Assembly: GCA_002348005.1 (NCBI GenBank)
Contig: DDYQ01000182.1
Coordinates: 778-10,815 of the forward strand
Direction of reading: 5' to 3'
Source of the DNA: Desulfobacteraceae bacterium UBA2230
GTDB taxonomy: Bacteria; Desulfobacterota; Desulfobacteria; Desulfobacterales; Desulfosarcinaceae
Length of the DNA stretch: 10,038 nucleotides
In this document: one piece after another, positions 1 through 6,818 of the stretch
Position numbering within the stretch: position 1 is the first letter of the stretch
How the letters are laid out: each line of letters starts with the position of its first letter
Position numbers and translations under genes: made by a program
The notes under the pieces: generated by a model
What the model was told of the DNA's origin: nothing
What the model saw: the letters and a program-made list of their open reading frames with translations, nothing else
Database searches by the model: none

Positions 1-108
1 CGATGTGGTCAGGATATTATATAGGGTCTGGTCACATTCCGGCCGTCTTCGCGAATCATCCTTCGTCGCGCACAAACCGGTCGTTCTATTCCATTGCAAG
101 GAGGATTC
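1..108. other. upstream flank of mlaC
   Basis: No gene can be supported here. The first frame closes with a TAG at 22-24, which could be the last few codons of an upstream gene (in this context an mla permease, ATPase or MCE-domain gene would be expected), but seven residues are too few to identify. An AT-rich stretch at 13-22 could resemble a -10 box, but its -35 would lie outside the window. A strong Shine-Dalgarno sequence, AAGGAGG at 98-104, ends the segment and sets the start of the next gene. Confidence 0.4.
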
Positions 109-738
109 ATGTGGATTAAAGGATTCATTCTCACCATCATGGCCACGCTGCTGCTGGGTCAACTCATGCCGGCGGCCGCTGTCGCGGTGTCGCCCACCGA
201 CACCATCAGGGGTTCGATCGACCGTATCGTCACCATCCTTAACGACCCGGCTTTCGCCGCCCCGGAACAAAAGGCGACCCAGCGACAGCAGATCTGGGAA
301 GTTGCCAGACCGATGTTCGATTTCGAGGAGATCAGCCGGCGCACGATCGGGACCGACTGGCAGCGTTTTACGCCCGATGAGAAGAAACGGTTCGCAGATG
401 TTTTCGCCCGATTTTTGGGCAACACTTACATCGATAAACTGCAGAGCGAGTTTCAGAATGAAAAAATCACCTTTCAAAATGAACTCGTGCGCGATACACA
501 GGCCCTGGTACGGACGCAGTTGATTCGCCAGGGCGCTCAAATCCCCATTGATTATCGTATGAAAAGCGAAAAGGGCGAGTGGAAAATCTACGACATTCTC
601 GTAGAAAACGGGGTAAGTCTGGTTAAGAACTACCGGGTTCAGTTTCAATCCGCCCTTCAGAAAGAGACCCCGGCGCAGTTAATCGAGCGCCTGCAGAAGC
701 GACTGGATGAACCGGGTTCGGGTTTTGTTTCCGACTGA
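109..738 (+). CDS. mlaC: MlaC/Ttg2D family periplasmic phospholipid-binding protein
   Basis: Periplasmic carrier of the Mla system, shuttling phospholipid between the outer-membrane lipoprotein MlaA and the inner-membrane MlaFED ABC complex. The ATG at 109 is chosen because AAGGAGG lies 4 nt upstream; an in-frame TTG at 94 has no such site. The 209-aa product starts with a hydrophobic signal peptide (about residues 1-26, ending in an Ala-rich AAAVAV stretch). Family hallmarks follow: FDFEEISRRTIGTDW at about 70-84, then the C-terminal IPIDYRMK (145-152), WKIYDILVENGVSLVKNYR (158-176) and VQFQ. Length is normal for MlaC (about 200-215 aa). It is followed 30 bp later by mlaA on the same strand, so the two are probably co-transcribed. 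Whether the carrier works in import or export of lipid is not readable from sequence. Confidence 0.93.
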   Translation: MWIKGFILTIMATLLLGQLMPAAAVAVSPTDTIRGSIDRIVTILNDPAFAAPEQKATQRQQIWEVARPMFDFEEISRRTIGTDWQRFTPDEKKRFADVFARFLGNTYIDKLQSEFQNEKITFQNELVRDTQALVRTQLIRQGAQIPIDYRMKSEKGEWKIYDILVENGVSLVKNYRVQFQSALQKETPAQLIERLQKRLDEPGSGFVSD

Positions 739-768
739 CGGCATTCTCTGTTTTCGAATGGATGGGAA

Positions 769-1581
769 ATGAAAAAAGGCTTTCCGGTTCTGCTGCTTAT
801 GGCGGCGGTCCTGGCATTAGGAGGGTGCGCCGGTCAGCAGGCCGTCGCCACCCAAACCCCCTCAGACGATCTGACCGGGATAGAACCCATTGCAGCGGCC
901 GGGGGGTCTTCTGAATTGACCCCCGAAGAAGAGGCCCTTTTAGATGATGACTGGGACGCCGAGGAGAGCGACGACTACATGGTGGCCGATCCTCTGGAGG
1001 GGTTCAATCGGGCCATGTTTGCGGTGAACGACCGGCTCTACTTCTGGTTACTCAAACCGTTCACACGGGGCTATCAGGCGGTCATCCCGCTGGAGGTGCG
1101 TACCGGCGTTTCGAATTTTTTCACCAATCTGACGATGCCCATCCGGGTGGTCAATGGACTGTTGCAGTGCAAACCCGGGGTTGCGGGAGCCGAACTCGTC
1201 AGATTCATGTTCAACACGACCGTGGGCGTCCTTGGATTCGGTGATCCGGCCGGGCAATTTGCGTCCCTCAACCCCGATCCTGAGGACTTGGGGCAGACCC
1301 TGGGTCATTACGGTTTGGGTGACGGATTTTACATCGTCTGGCCGGTGCTCGGGCCATCGACCTTGCGCGATTCGGTGGGAGATTTGGGAGACCGTTTTCT
1401 CAGCCCGATCACCTATGTCGATCCCCGGGAAGCCTCTCTGGGCCTGAGTGGCTATAAGATGGTCAACACCCTTTCCTTCCGCCTGGGCGATTACGAGTCG
1501 CTCAAGCAGGCGGCGCTTGATCCCTACGAAGCGCTGCGCAACGGTTATATCCAGTTGCGCCAGGCCAGGTTGAAGAGATAG
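769..1581 (+). CDS. mlaA: MlaA/VacJ family outer-membrane lipoprotein
   Basis: Outer-membrane component of the Mla pathway, which removes mislocalised phospholipid from the outer leaflet and hands it to MlaC. The 270-aa protein has a type II signal peptide with lipobox LGGC (17-20); Cys20 is followed by Ala, consistent with Lol sorting to the outer membrane. Conserved family blocks are clear: DPLEGFNRAMFAVND (74-88), LKPF, VRTGVSNFFTNL (110-121), RFMFNTTVG (145-153), DPEDLGQTLGHYGLGDG (170-186) and GPSTLRD (195-201). Between the lipid anchor and the domain is a strongly acidic linker (about 49-72, 15 Asp/Glu). The start is ATG at 769 with a weak purine-rich site (GGATGGG) upstream. The gene ends only 1 nt from the convergent sir2 stop. 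Linkage to mlaC fits an mla operon of the non-enteric type. Confidence 0.94.
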   Translation: MKKGFPVLLLMAAVLALGGCAGQQAVATQTPSDDLTGIEPIAAAGGSSELTPEEEALLDDDWDAEESDDYMVADPLEGFNRAMFAVNDRLYFWLLKPFTRGYQAVIPLEVRTGVSNFFTNLTMPIRVVNGLLQCKPGVAGAELVRFMFNTTVGVLGFGDPAGQFASLNPDPEDLGQTLGHYGLGDGFYIVWPVLGPSTLRDSVGDLGDRFLSPITYVDPREASLGLSGYKMVNTLSFRLGDYESLKQAALDPYEALRNGYIQLRQARLKR

Positions 1582-1582
1582 T

Positions 1583-2326
1583 TCAGCGGCTTTTTTCGAC
1601 CGCCCTGGTCAACCGACCCATCATTTCGCCCGCCGGACCTAAAAGCGTCGCATCGCTGATCCGGCTTAAGGGTGTTTTCTCAGGATTGATTTCGATCAGA
1701 AAGGCACCATTGCGCTTGGCAATCGCCGGCAGATAGGCCGCGGGTTCCACTGTCGCCGACGTGCCGATGACCAGCATGACGTCGCAACCCGCCGCCAGTG
1801 TCTGCGCCCGTTGCAGGCACTCCACGGGAATGATTTCTCCAAACATCACCACATCCGGTCGTAAAACGCCCCCGCATCCGCACCGCGGCGGCAGAGTGGC
1901 GAGTTTCAGATCACTCGCGCTGCAGCGCCGACCGCAGGCCATGCAGCGTTGAACGGCGAAGCTGCCGTGAAATTCCACTACCTGCCGGTTGCCGGCTTTT
2001 TGATGTAAGCCGTCGATGTTTTGTGTAATTACCGCATAAAGCGTTCCCATTTGCTCCAACTGGAAGAGGGCGCGATGGCCCGCATTGGGGGCAGCGCGGT
2101 CAATCACCTGCTTCAATTCTTTGAAAAGTACCTGCCAAACTTTGCCGGGATTTTGTTCCAAGGCATCGATATGGGCGTACAGCATGGGATCGATCTTTTC
2201 CCAAAGCCCGCCGGGGCCGCGAAACGGCGGTATGCCGCTTTCGACCGATATCCCCGCACCCGTCAGGGCGACGGCGCGCCTGGCGCGGCACAAATAACGG
2301 GCGGCATCTTCAAAAGCGTTGCGCAT
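1583..2326 (-). CDS. Sir2-family NAD-dependent protein deacylase
   Basis: Removes acyl groups from protein lysines using NAD+, giving nicotinamide and O-acetyl-ADP-ribose; cytoplasmic. The 247-aa protein carries the full sirtuin set: GAGIS (23-27), GIPPFRG (31-37), TQNIDGLH (101-108), catalytic His120 in EFHGS, a four-cysteine zinc site (C128, C131, C149, C151), MFGEIIP (161-167), IGTSATVEPAAYLP (187-200) and INP (213-215). The Tyr-x-x-Arg pair that marks the SIRT5/CobB-like desuccinylase class appears as Phe68 and Leu71 in my by-eye alignment, so a deacetylase or other acyl preference is more likely than desuccinylation. The ATG start has no strong ribosome site. It is the last gene of the leftward run, 129 bp beyond the MBL gene; a TTGACC 17 nt from CAGAGT just upstream is a weak promoter candidate. 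Bacterial homologues (CobB, SrtN) reactivate acetylated acetyl-CoA synthetase, matching the acuBC genes nearby. Confidence 0.93.
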   Translation of the reverse strand: MRNAFEDAARYLCRARRAVALTGAGISVESGIPPFRGPGGLWEKIDPMLYAHIDALEQNPGKVWQVLFKELKQVIDRAAPNAGHRALFQLEQMGTLYAVITQNIDGLHQKAGNRQVVEFHGSFAVQRCMACGRRCSASDLKLATLPPRCGCGGVLRPDVVMFGEIIPVECLQRAQTLAAGCDVMLVIGTSATVEPAAYLPAIAKRNGAFLIEINPEKTPLSRISDATLLGPAGEMMGRLTRAVEKSR

Positions 2327-2455
2327 TGAACACTCTGAGGGAAAGCGTAAGGCAGGTCAAGGATGAGGCGGATGCAAAATTTTGGAGGCTGCATACAGAA
2401 TTCGTCATCTGCAATTCCTGTCCGGTACTCAGCGCCCGGAAATCAGCTGCCGGCC

Positions 2456-3295
2456 TCACACTTCGAAGGTCATGTCGGCACCCACGGCAAAGCAATCCAG
2501 TCGCCGGCCTCGCCTTTCAATGATGTTGCGGCATGCGGCGACCATCTCGTCCACTTCGGCGTCGGTGCGCTCCTGATTCAGGTGGAAGAGCCCGAGCTGT
2601 TTGATTTCGGCTTTAAACGCCAGATCCAATGCGTCCACGTAAGATGAGTGGCCCCATTCGATCAGCAGCTTGTACTCCTGCGGGGTATACTCGGCATCGT
2701 GAAAGAGCAGGTCGGCCCCCTGGCAGAAGGTGAGATATTCGGCCGATGGCAATCCGCCCGGGTGCACAAAACCCAGTTCGTTGTCGGTGAGGAAGACAAA
2801 CGTTTTCCCGTTCTCGACGAATTTATATCCTTTGCCGGCATTGGGATGGCTGATCTGGATAGGGAAAATGGTAACCGATCCGATCTCGAATTTTTCAGGA
2901 TGATCTTCTTCGTAAACGATTCTGGCTTTCAGATCGGAGAAGCGCACGGGGAAATTGGGGGGGGCCATGATCTTGGAGAACATGCTTTCCATGAAGCGCT
3001 TGTGAAAAGGTCCCCGATGCATTCGGATTTCGGGGTGCTCCAGGAACAGAGGTTTGAAAAAAGGAAACCCCATAAGGTGGTCCCAATGACCGTGGGTGAT
3101 GAGGAAGTGGTAATTGTAAAGGCCTTCTTTGATGAGCTGGTTGCCCAGTCGCCGGATACCGGTACCGGCGTCCACGATGATGATGTCATCGCTTTCGGTT
3201 CTGATCTCCAGGCAGGTGGTATCGCCGCCGTAGCGTATGTATTCTTCGCCTGAAACCGGAATGGATCCCCTCGACCCCCAGCACCGGATTAACAT
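2456..3295 (-). CDS. MBL-fold metallohydrolase (Lactamase_B_2-like)
   Basis: Metallo-beta-lactamase-fold hydrolase, probably a phosphodiesterase-like enzyme with a two-metal centre; the substrate is unknown. In the 279-aa product the metal ligands are visible: HGHWDH (68-73), His150 in ISHPN, Asp200 in LFHDAEY and His238 in LFHLNQERTD, with WGHSS at 214-218. The N-terminus CWGSRGSIPVSG and GGDTTCLEI are typical of this subfamily, found widely in Deltaproteobacteria. Start choice is uncertain: ATG at 3295 gives the family-like MLIRCWGSRG start; in-frame ATG at 3304 and TTG at 3313 would add 3 or 6 residues, and none has a clear ribosome site. It lies 34 bp after the prmA-like stop, so it is probably in the same operon. 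It is not an antibiotic lactamase by motif pattern. Its connection to the deacylase genes is unknown. Confidence 0.88.
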   Translation of the reverse strand: MLIRCWGSRGSIPVSGEEYIRYGGDTTCLEIRTESDDIIIVDAGTGIRRLGNQLIKEGLYNYHFLITHGHWDHLMGFPFFKPLFLEHPEIRMHRGPFHKRFMESMFSKIMAPPNFPVRFSDLKARIVYEEDHPEKFEIGSVTIFPIQISHPNAGKGYKFVENGKTFVFLTDNELGFVHPGGLPSAEYLTFCQGADLLFHDAEYTPQEYKLLIEWGHSSYVDALDLAFKAEIKQLGLFHLNQERTDAEVDEMVAACRNIIERRGRRLDCFAVGADMTFEV

Positions 3296-3329
3296 CAGCC
3301 ACATCCATCTCAACGTCGCTGCCCGTAGG

Positions 3330-4211
3330 TCACGGGCGATTGGGTGCGGCGTTGTTTTTCGCGTTGCGCTTCAATCCAGCCGTTTCGGCGTTATACCCCC
3401 AGAAAGTGAACCAGGTATCTTCCCGGGACCAGCGGCGCAGGATCACCGCCGCCCGTTCCCGCAGCAGCGCTTCGATCTGTCTGGCTTGGCTGCGGAGCAA
3501 CCCCGATACTATAAATTGGGTATGTTTCTGAAATCGCGGCGAAACAATCAGTTCCCCCATCACCGCATAGTGAATATTGGATACCATAAGGTCGCAAGCT
3601 AAGTCTATATAATTCTTGGCATTGCCTTGTACCACCACGATCCGGTCGGTCAAGTGGTTGAGTTTTACATTGCGCAGCGCCGTAACGGCCGCGAGGCGGT
3701 TCAAGTCCAGGGCCACCACCTGTCGGGCGCCCAAATGGGCCGCGGCCATCGCCAAAAGACCGGTGCCAGTACCCAGATCGAGGACACGGGTCACCGGCCG
3801 ATAATCGAAAGCCTGTTGAAGCGCATCGAGACAATCGCGGGTGGTGGGATGGGTGCCGGTGCCGAATACAACTCCGGGGTCGAGCCGGATCGTGTCGGTC
3901 GGTGGGGGTGTCGGAATAGGATGCCAGGCCGGGAGTATGGTGAGTCGCCCCACCGTCATCGGTTCGATGGGGCCGCCGTGCCACTGCTCGTAGCTCATTT
4001 CATAGCGGTCCTCCAGTTTCAGATGGGGTTGCCGCCTCAGGAGCCCGGTGATCTCGGTTTCGGCCGGCTGGTGGAAAAAAAGGAAGGCATCCTCTTCCTC
4101 CTGCCAGTCGCCGATGAAAGCGTCTGCACAAAACGCCGGATCCGACCCGACCCGGCCCTTCACATAGTAGATATAAAGATCGCCGTACGGCGCTTTGGGG
4201 CGGCCGCTCAC
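3330..4211 (-). CDS. prmA: PrmA-like ribosomal protein L11 / protein lysine methyltransferase
   Basis: SAM-dependent methyltransferase of the PrmA family, which trimethylates amino and lysine groups of ribosomal protein L11. Of 293 aa, about 1-100 match the substrate-recognition domain (YEQWHGG and PMTVGRLTILPAWH, like the W-E-x-x-W and PMRFGERLWICPSW region of E. coli PrmA). Then come the signature DPGVVFGTGTHPTT (111-124) and the SAM motif LDLGTGTGLLAMAAAHLGA (144-162), followed by ALDLN (167-171) and SGLLRSQA (236-243). Two departures are visible: the usual D-x-G-C-G-S-G is D-L-G-T-G-T-G, and the usual NILA active-site block reads NIHYAV (212-217). The basic, low-complexity C-terminus (280-293) is extra. 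It starts with GTG at 4211, overlapping the acuB stop by 4 nt (GTGA), with no ribosome site, implying translational coupling. The real substrate may be L11 or another protein. Confidence 0.85.
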   Translation of the reverse strand: MSGRPKAPYGDLYIYYVKGRVGSDPAFCADAFIGDWQEEEDAFLFFHQPAETEITGLLRRQPHLKLEDRYEMSYEQWHGGPIEPMTVGRLTILPAWHPIPTPPPTDTIRLDPGVVFGTGTHPTTRDCLDALQQAFDYRPVTRVLDLGTGTGLLAMAAAHLGARQVVALDLNRLAAVTALRNVKLNHLTDRIVVVQGNAKNYIDLACDLMVSNIHYAVMGELIVSPRFQKHTQFIVSGLLRSQARQIEALLRERAAVILRRWSREDTWFTFWGYNAETAGLKRNAKNNAAPNRP

Positions 4212-4879
4212 TTGGCGGCTTGGTCAATGTGCCACTGCATGGGATCGATCAGCTCGAACCCCAGTTCCCGGAGCTTCTTTTTGATCCTGGCGACATTGTT
4301 GGTCAGGAGGTAAGGGAAGACCGCGCGTTTGTTTTCTTCCCAGTGGCGCGCCACCAGTACGCTGCCGAAGGAAATGTTCTCCGCGGTGATGGCGTCGACG
4401 ATCTTCTTGAGCTGCCCCACCTTTTCCTCTACCATGATCCCCAGCAGGGTGCCCGGCTGGCCGATGCCCATTACGTTGATGAAGGCGCGCAGCAGGTCGT
4501 GGACCGACAGAATACCGACCAGAACGCCGTTTTCATCCACCACCGGGAACGCTCCCACCTTTTTCTCCTGGATCAGCAACAGGGCATCCTGCAGCGTATG
4601 GGTGGGGGTGATGGTCATGGGATCGGGCGTCATCACATCCGACACCCTCAACTCGGCATACAATGCTTCTTCACGGGGCTCGCCGGGGCCTTTAGTCAGG
4701 TGAAAGGGCAGGGCGCTGCGGATATCCCGGTCGGTGATGATGCCCACCACCCGCTTGTCGGCATCCACCACGGGCAAATGGCGGATCTGCTCTGAACGCA
4801 TCAGCGCCATGGCATCCAACAGACTGGTTTCGGTGCGCACGGTGATCACATCTTTCTTCATGGATCGAACGACAAACAT
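4208..4879 (-). CDS. acuB: AcuB-like CBS-CBS-ACT domain protein
   Basis: Cytoplasmic regulatory protein with no catalytic domain. The 223 aa contain two CBS domains (about 5-58, with IRHLPVVDADKRVVGIITD at 32-50, and about 80-133, with VGAFPVVDENGVLVGILS at 108-125), a pair that typically binds adenine nucleotides. An ACT-like region follows (about 141-212: GTLLGIMVEEKVGQLKKIV, then FGSVLVA and ARIKKKLRELGFEL). This CBS-CBS-ACT order is that of AcuB, which in Bacillus is encoded with the deacetylase AcuC and acetyltransferase AcuA that control acetyl-CoA synthetase. Here it lies 35 bp after acuC and overlaps the next gene by 4 nt. The ATG at 4879 has a good site, AAGGAGA (complement of 4885-4891). 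The ligand is inferred: ATP, AMP or SAM by CBS precedent. No acuA is in view. Confidence 0.88.
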   Translation of the reverse strand: MFVVRSMKKDVITVRTETSLLDAMALMRSEQIRHLPVVDADKRVVGIITDRDIRSALPFHLTKGPGEPREEALYAELRVSDVMTPDPMTITPTHTLQDALLLIQEKKVGAFPVVDENGVLVGILSVHDLLRAFINVMGIGQPGTLLGIMVEEKVGQLKKIVDAITAENISFGSVLVARHWEENKRAVFPYLLTNNVARIKKKLRELGFELIDPMQWHIDQAAK

Positions 4880-4914
4880 GGCAGTCTCCTTTAAAGGCCC
4901 GCGCAGGTGCGCGA

Positions 4915-5865
4915 CTATATGCCCAGCAGGATTCTTGTGTGGTTGGCCGCCAGCACGGGGAGTTGCTCAAGGCAGTACCCGCCCTCCAGCACGGAGATCA
5001 GGCGGCCGCCGGTATACTGCTCGGCGATTTGCATAAAGCTTCGCGCCATTGCCGAGAACCCTTCGGTGGTCACCTGCATGTCGGACATATCATCATCCTT
5101 ATGGGCATCGAAACCGGTCGAAAGCAGGATCACTTCGGGCCGGAATGTCTCCATCGCCGGCAGCAGATCCTTTTCGACATGGTGTTGGTACTCCTCATCC
5201 CCCTTGCCAGGCAGGACCGGGGAGTTTTTGGTGAAGCCGTATCCATCTCCACCGCCCTGCTCAAATTCGCGGCCTGTGCCGGGATAGGCGAACGAGGGAT
5301 GCTGGTGGATGGAATAGTAGAAAACGGAAGGATCCTTCTCGAAGATGTGCTGGGTACCGTTGCCGTGATGAACATCGAAGTCGATGATGGCCACCCGGGC
5401 AACATGCCACTCGATCTGAAGGTACCGCGCCGCGATGGCCACATTGTTGAAGTAACAGAACCCCATCGCCCGATCGCGCTCTGCATGGTGCCCCGGAGGG
5501 CGCACCGCGCAGAAGGCGTTATCGATCTCACCGTTCATGAGCAGCCGAATGGTCCCCAGAATGCCGCCTACCGCAAGCTTGGCGATTTCAAATGTCTGGG
5601 TGCACATCTGGTTGTCTTGACTGTCGAAGGTGCGGTGCCCCGCCAGGCACACCTCTTCGAATCGGCGGATGTACTCCGGGGTATGAATCGTTTTAATCCA
5701 CTTGAGATCGACCGGCTCTGCCGATATGGGTGTGAGGTGCGGCAACAGGCCGGCCTGCTCGATTCCCTGACGGACCATCAGCAGCCTTTCGGCCATTTCC
5801 GGATGATACGGTCCGGTGTCGTGGAGCAGGTACTGCTGATCGTACAGAAACCCCGTTCTTTTCAT
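4915..5865 (-). CDS. acuC: AcuC/HDAC-family zinc-dependent deacetylase
   Basis: Zinc hydrolase of the histone deacetylase superfamily, predicted to deacetylate protein lysines (in Bacillus, AcuC acts on acetyl-CoA synthetase); acetylpolyamine hydrolase activity is the main alternative. All catalytic features of the 316-aa enzyme are intact: RPPGHHAE (122-129, His126 and His127 as general acid/base), GFCYFNN (135-141), DFDVHHGNGTQ (162-172; zinc ligands Asp164 and His166), STGFDAH (249-255; Asp253 ligand) and LEGGY (293-297; Tyr297 transition-state stabiliser). The D-x-x-x-x-x-HPE N-terminal region (YHPEMAER, 20-27) is also typical. GG before the Tyr and the FCYFNN block place it with class II-like bacterial enzymes. 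ATG at 5865 follows an AGGGGG ribosome site. A TTGACA (complement of 5942-5947) lies in the 92-bp gap before it but lacks a good -10. Confidence 0.93.
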   Translation of the reverse strand: MKRTGFLYDQQYLLHDTGPYHPEMAERLLMVRQGIEQAGLLPHLTPISAEPVDLKWIKTIHTPEYIRRFEEVCLAGHRTFDSQDNQMCTQTFEIAKLAVGGILGTIRLLMNGEIDNAFCAVRPPGHHAERDRAMGFCYFNNVAIAARYLQIEWHVARVAIIDFDVHHGNGTQHIFEKDPSVFYYSIHQHPSFAYPGTGREFEQGGGDGYGFTKNSPVLPGKGDEEYQHHVEKDLLPAMETFRPEVILLSTGFDAHKDDDMSDMQVTTEGFSAMARSFMQIAEQYTGGRLISVLEGGYCLEQLPVLAANHTRILLGI

Positions 5866-5957
5866 ATACTGCCCCCTGGTTGTATTCGTCCCTGCGGGTG
5901 TCCGGCAGACGGCCGCTTCCCCTATCGGTCCATCGGGGCGGTGTCAATGCGGGTGCG

Positions 5958-6707
5958 TCAAGCCACGATCTTGTTGAAGATCTGGAAAGCCGCCCGTACC
6001 GCCGCATTGTCCTCATCGAGGGCGATGGTCGGTTGACCGTTCAGGTCATATCGATAAACCGATTCATCTTCCGGAATGACTCCCGCCAATTCCAGTTCAT
6101 TTTCCTCGAGGATGGCCATCACCTCTTGCGGTAGATCGGATTTGGCTTGATTGATGATGAGATAGCTTTTGCCCACGCCGATCTTCAGTTCGCGCGCCAG
6201 CTTGTCGATGCGCAAGCCCGCCTGCAGCCCGCGGCGCGAAGTGTCGGTGACGATCAGCAGCAGATCCACATTTTTGGTGGTCAAGCGGCTGATGTGCTCC
6301 ATACCGGCCTCGTTATCCATTACCACATAGCGATAATTGTTCACCAACCGTTCCAGAAAGCCCGCCAGCAGGGAGTTCGCCGCACAGTAGCAACCCGCTC
6401 CTTCCGGCTGACCCATTACGATGAGGTCGTAACTATCGTGCTCCACGACAGCCTCTTCCAGCCGCATGGACATAAAAACGTCCTTGGTCATGCCGGAGGG
6501 CACTTCGCCCTTTTTCATCTCCTCGCGAGCCTGGCCCAGGGTGTCGGTGACCGCTAATCCCAGAACTTCATTGAAGTTGGCGTTGCTGTCCGCATCTACT
6601 GCCAGGATGGGGGTCTTGCCATGGGCTACAAGATATTTGATCAGCAACCCGGCGACGGTCGTTTTTCCTGTTCCGCCTTTGCCTGCCAGTGCAATGTGAA
6701 ATGCCAT
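5958..6707 (-). CDS. cooC: CooC/AcsF-family nickel-enzyme maturation ATPase
   Basis: MinD/ParA-type P-loop ATPase of the CooC group, which helps insert nickel into carbon monoxide dehydrogenase and, as AcsF, acetyl-CoA synthase. In the 249-aa product: deviant Walker A GKGGTGKTT (9-17), VDADSNAN (37-44), the CooC hallmark GQPEGAGCYCAAN (99-111) with the dimer-interface, metal-binding Cys106-x-Cys108, DNEAGMEHISR (131-141) and the base-binding INQ (185-187). The ATG at 6707 is chosen because family members begin just before the P-loop and an AAAGGAG (complement of 6721-6727) lies upstream, though 13 nt away; an in-frame ATG at 6743 would add 12 unusual residues and has no site. It is the first gene of the leftward operon. 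No CODH/ACS subunit is in the window, so its client enzyme is encoded elsewhere or is different. Confidence 0.88.
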   Translation of the reverse strand: MAFHIALAGKGGTGKTTVAGLLIKYLVAHGKTPILAVDADSNANFNEVLGLAVTDTLGQAREEMKKGEVPSGMTKDVFMSMRLEEAVVEHDSYDLIVMGQPEGAGCYCAANSLLAGFLERLVNNYRYVVMDNEAGMEHISRLTTKNVDLLLIVTDTSRRGLQAGLRIDKLARELKIGVGKSYLIINQAKSDLPQEVMAILEENELELAGVIPEDESVYRYDLNGQPTIALDEDNAAVRAAFQIFNKIVA

Positions 6708-6785
6708 AGTATGAATTATACTCCTTTTGCAGCGCCGCGGCATGCGCGGGCGCTTGAATAGGGGCCGTCCGGCCCGAGTCGGTTC

Positions 6786-6814
6786 AAATTAGGAGAGATC
6801 GCGCTTGCCGTCAA
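6786..6814 (-). promoter_or_regulatory. candidate sigma70 promoter of the cooC-acuCB operon
   Basis: On the - strand TTGACG (complement of 6809-6814) is separated by exactly 17 nt from TAATTT (complement of 6786-6791), which keeps the three most conserved -10 positions. Transcription would start near 6779, giving a leader of about 72 nt that contains a GGGCC/GGCCC hairpin (6762-6775) ahead of the ribosome site. No mapped start exists, so this is a motif-based call. Confidence 0.5.
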
Positions 6815-6818
6815 GCGC
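6801..6818. promoter_or_regulatory. 18-bp inverted repeat overlapping the cooC -35 box
   Basis: GCGCTTG (6801-6807) and CAAGCGC (6812-6818) form a perfect 7-bp dyad with a 4-nt centre. The -35 hexamer of the candidate promoter lies inside it, the placement expected for a repressor operator. A third half-site GCGCTTG is at 6750-6756, 51 bp away in the predicted leader. The short CTTTT after the dyad could also suggest a + strand terminator, but no + strand gene ends here. Confidence 0.4.

Noticed and set aside
5..523. + strand open frame overlapping mlaC in another frame
   Set aside because: The Arg/Ser/Pro-rich translation is typical of an off-frame reading; mlaC has the ribosome site, signal peptide and family motifs.
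2327..2455. Possible small gene in the gap between sir2 and the MBL hydrolase
   Set aside because: Short open frames cross it on both strands, but none has a ribosome site or a recognisable product; it is more likely a leader or promoter region for sir2.
2648..3253. + strand open frame opposite the MBL hydrolase
   Set aside because: It is a shadow frame; the - strand product has complete metal-binding motifs.
4939..6036. + strand open frame (365 codons) opposite acuC and the end of cooC
   Set aside because: It runs antisense across two genes with intact catalytic motifs and shows no recognisable domain of its own.
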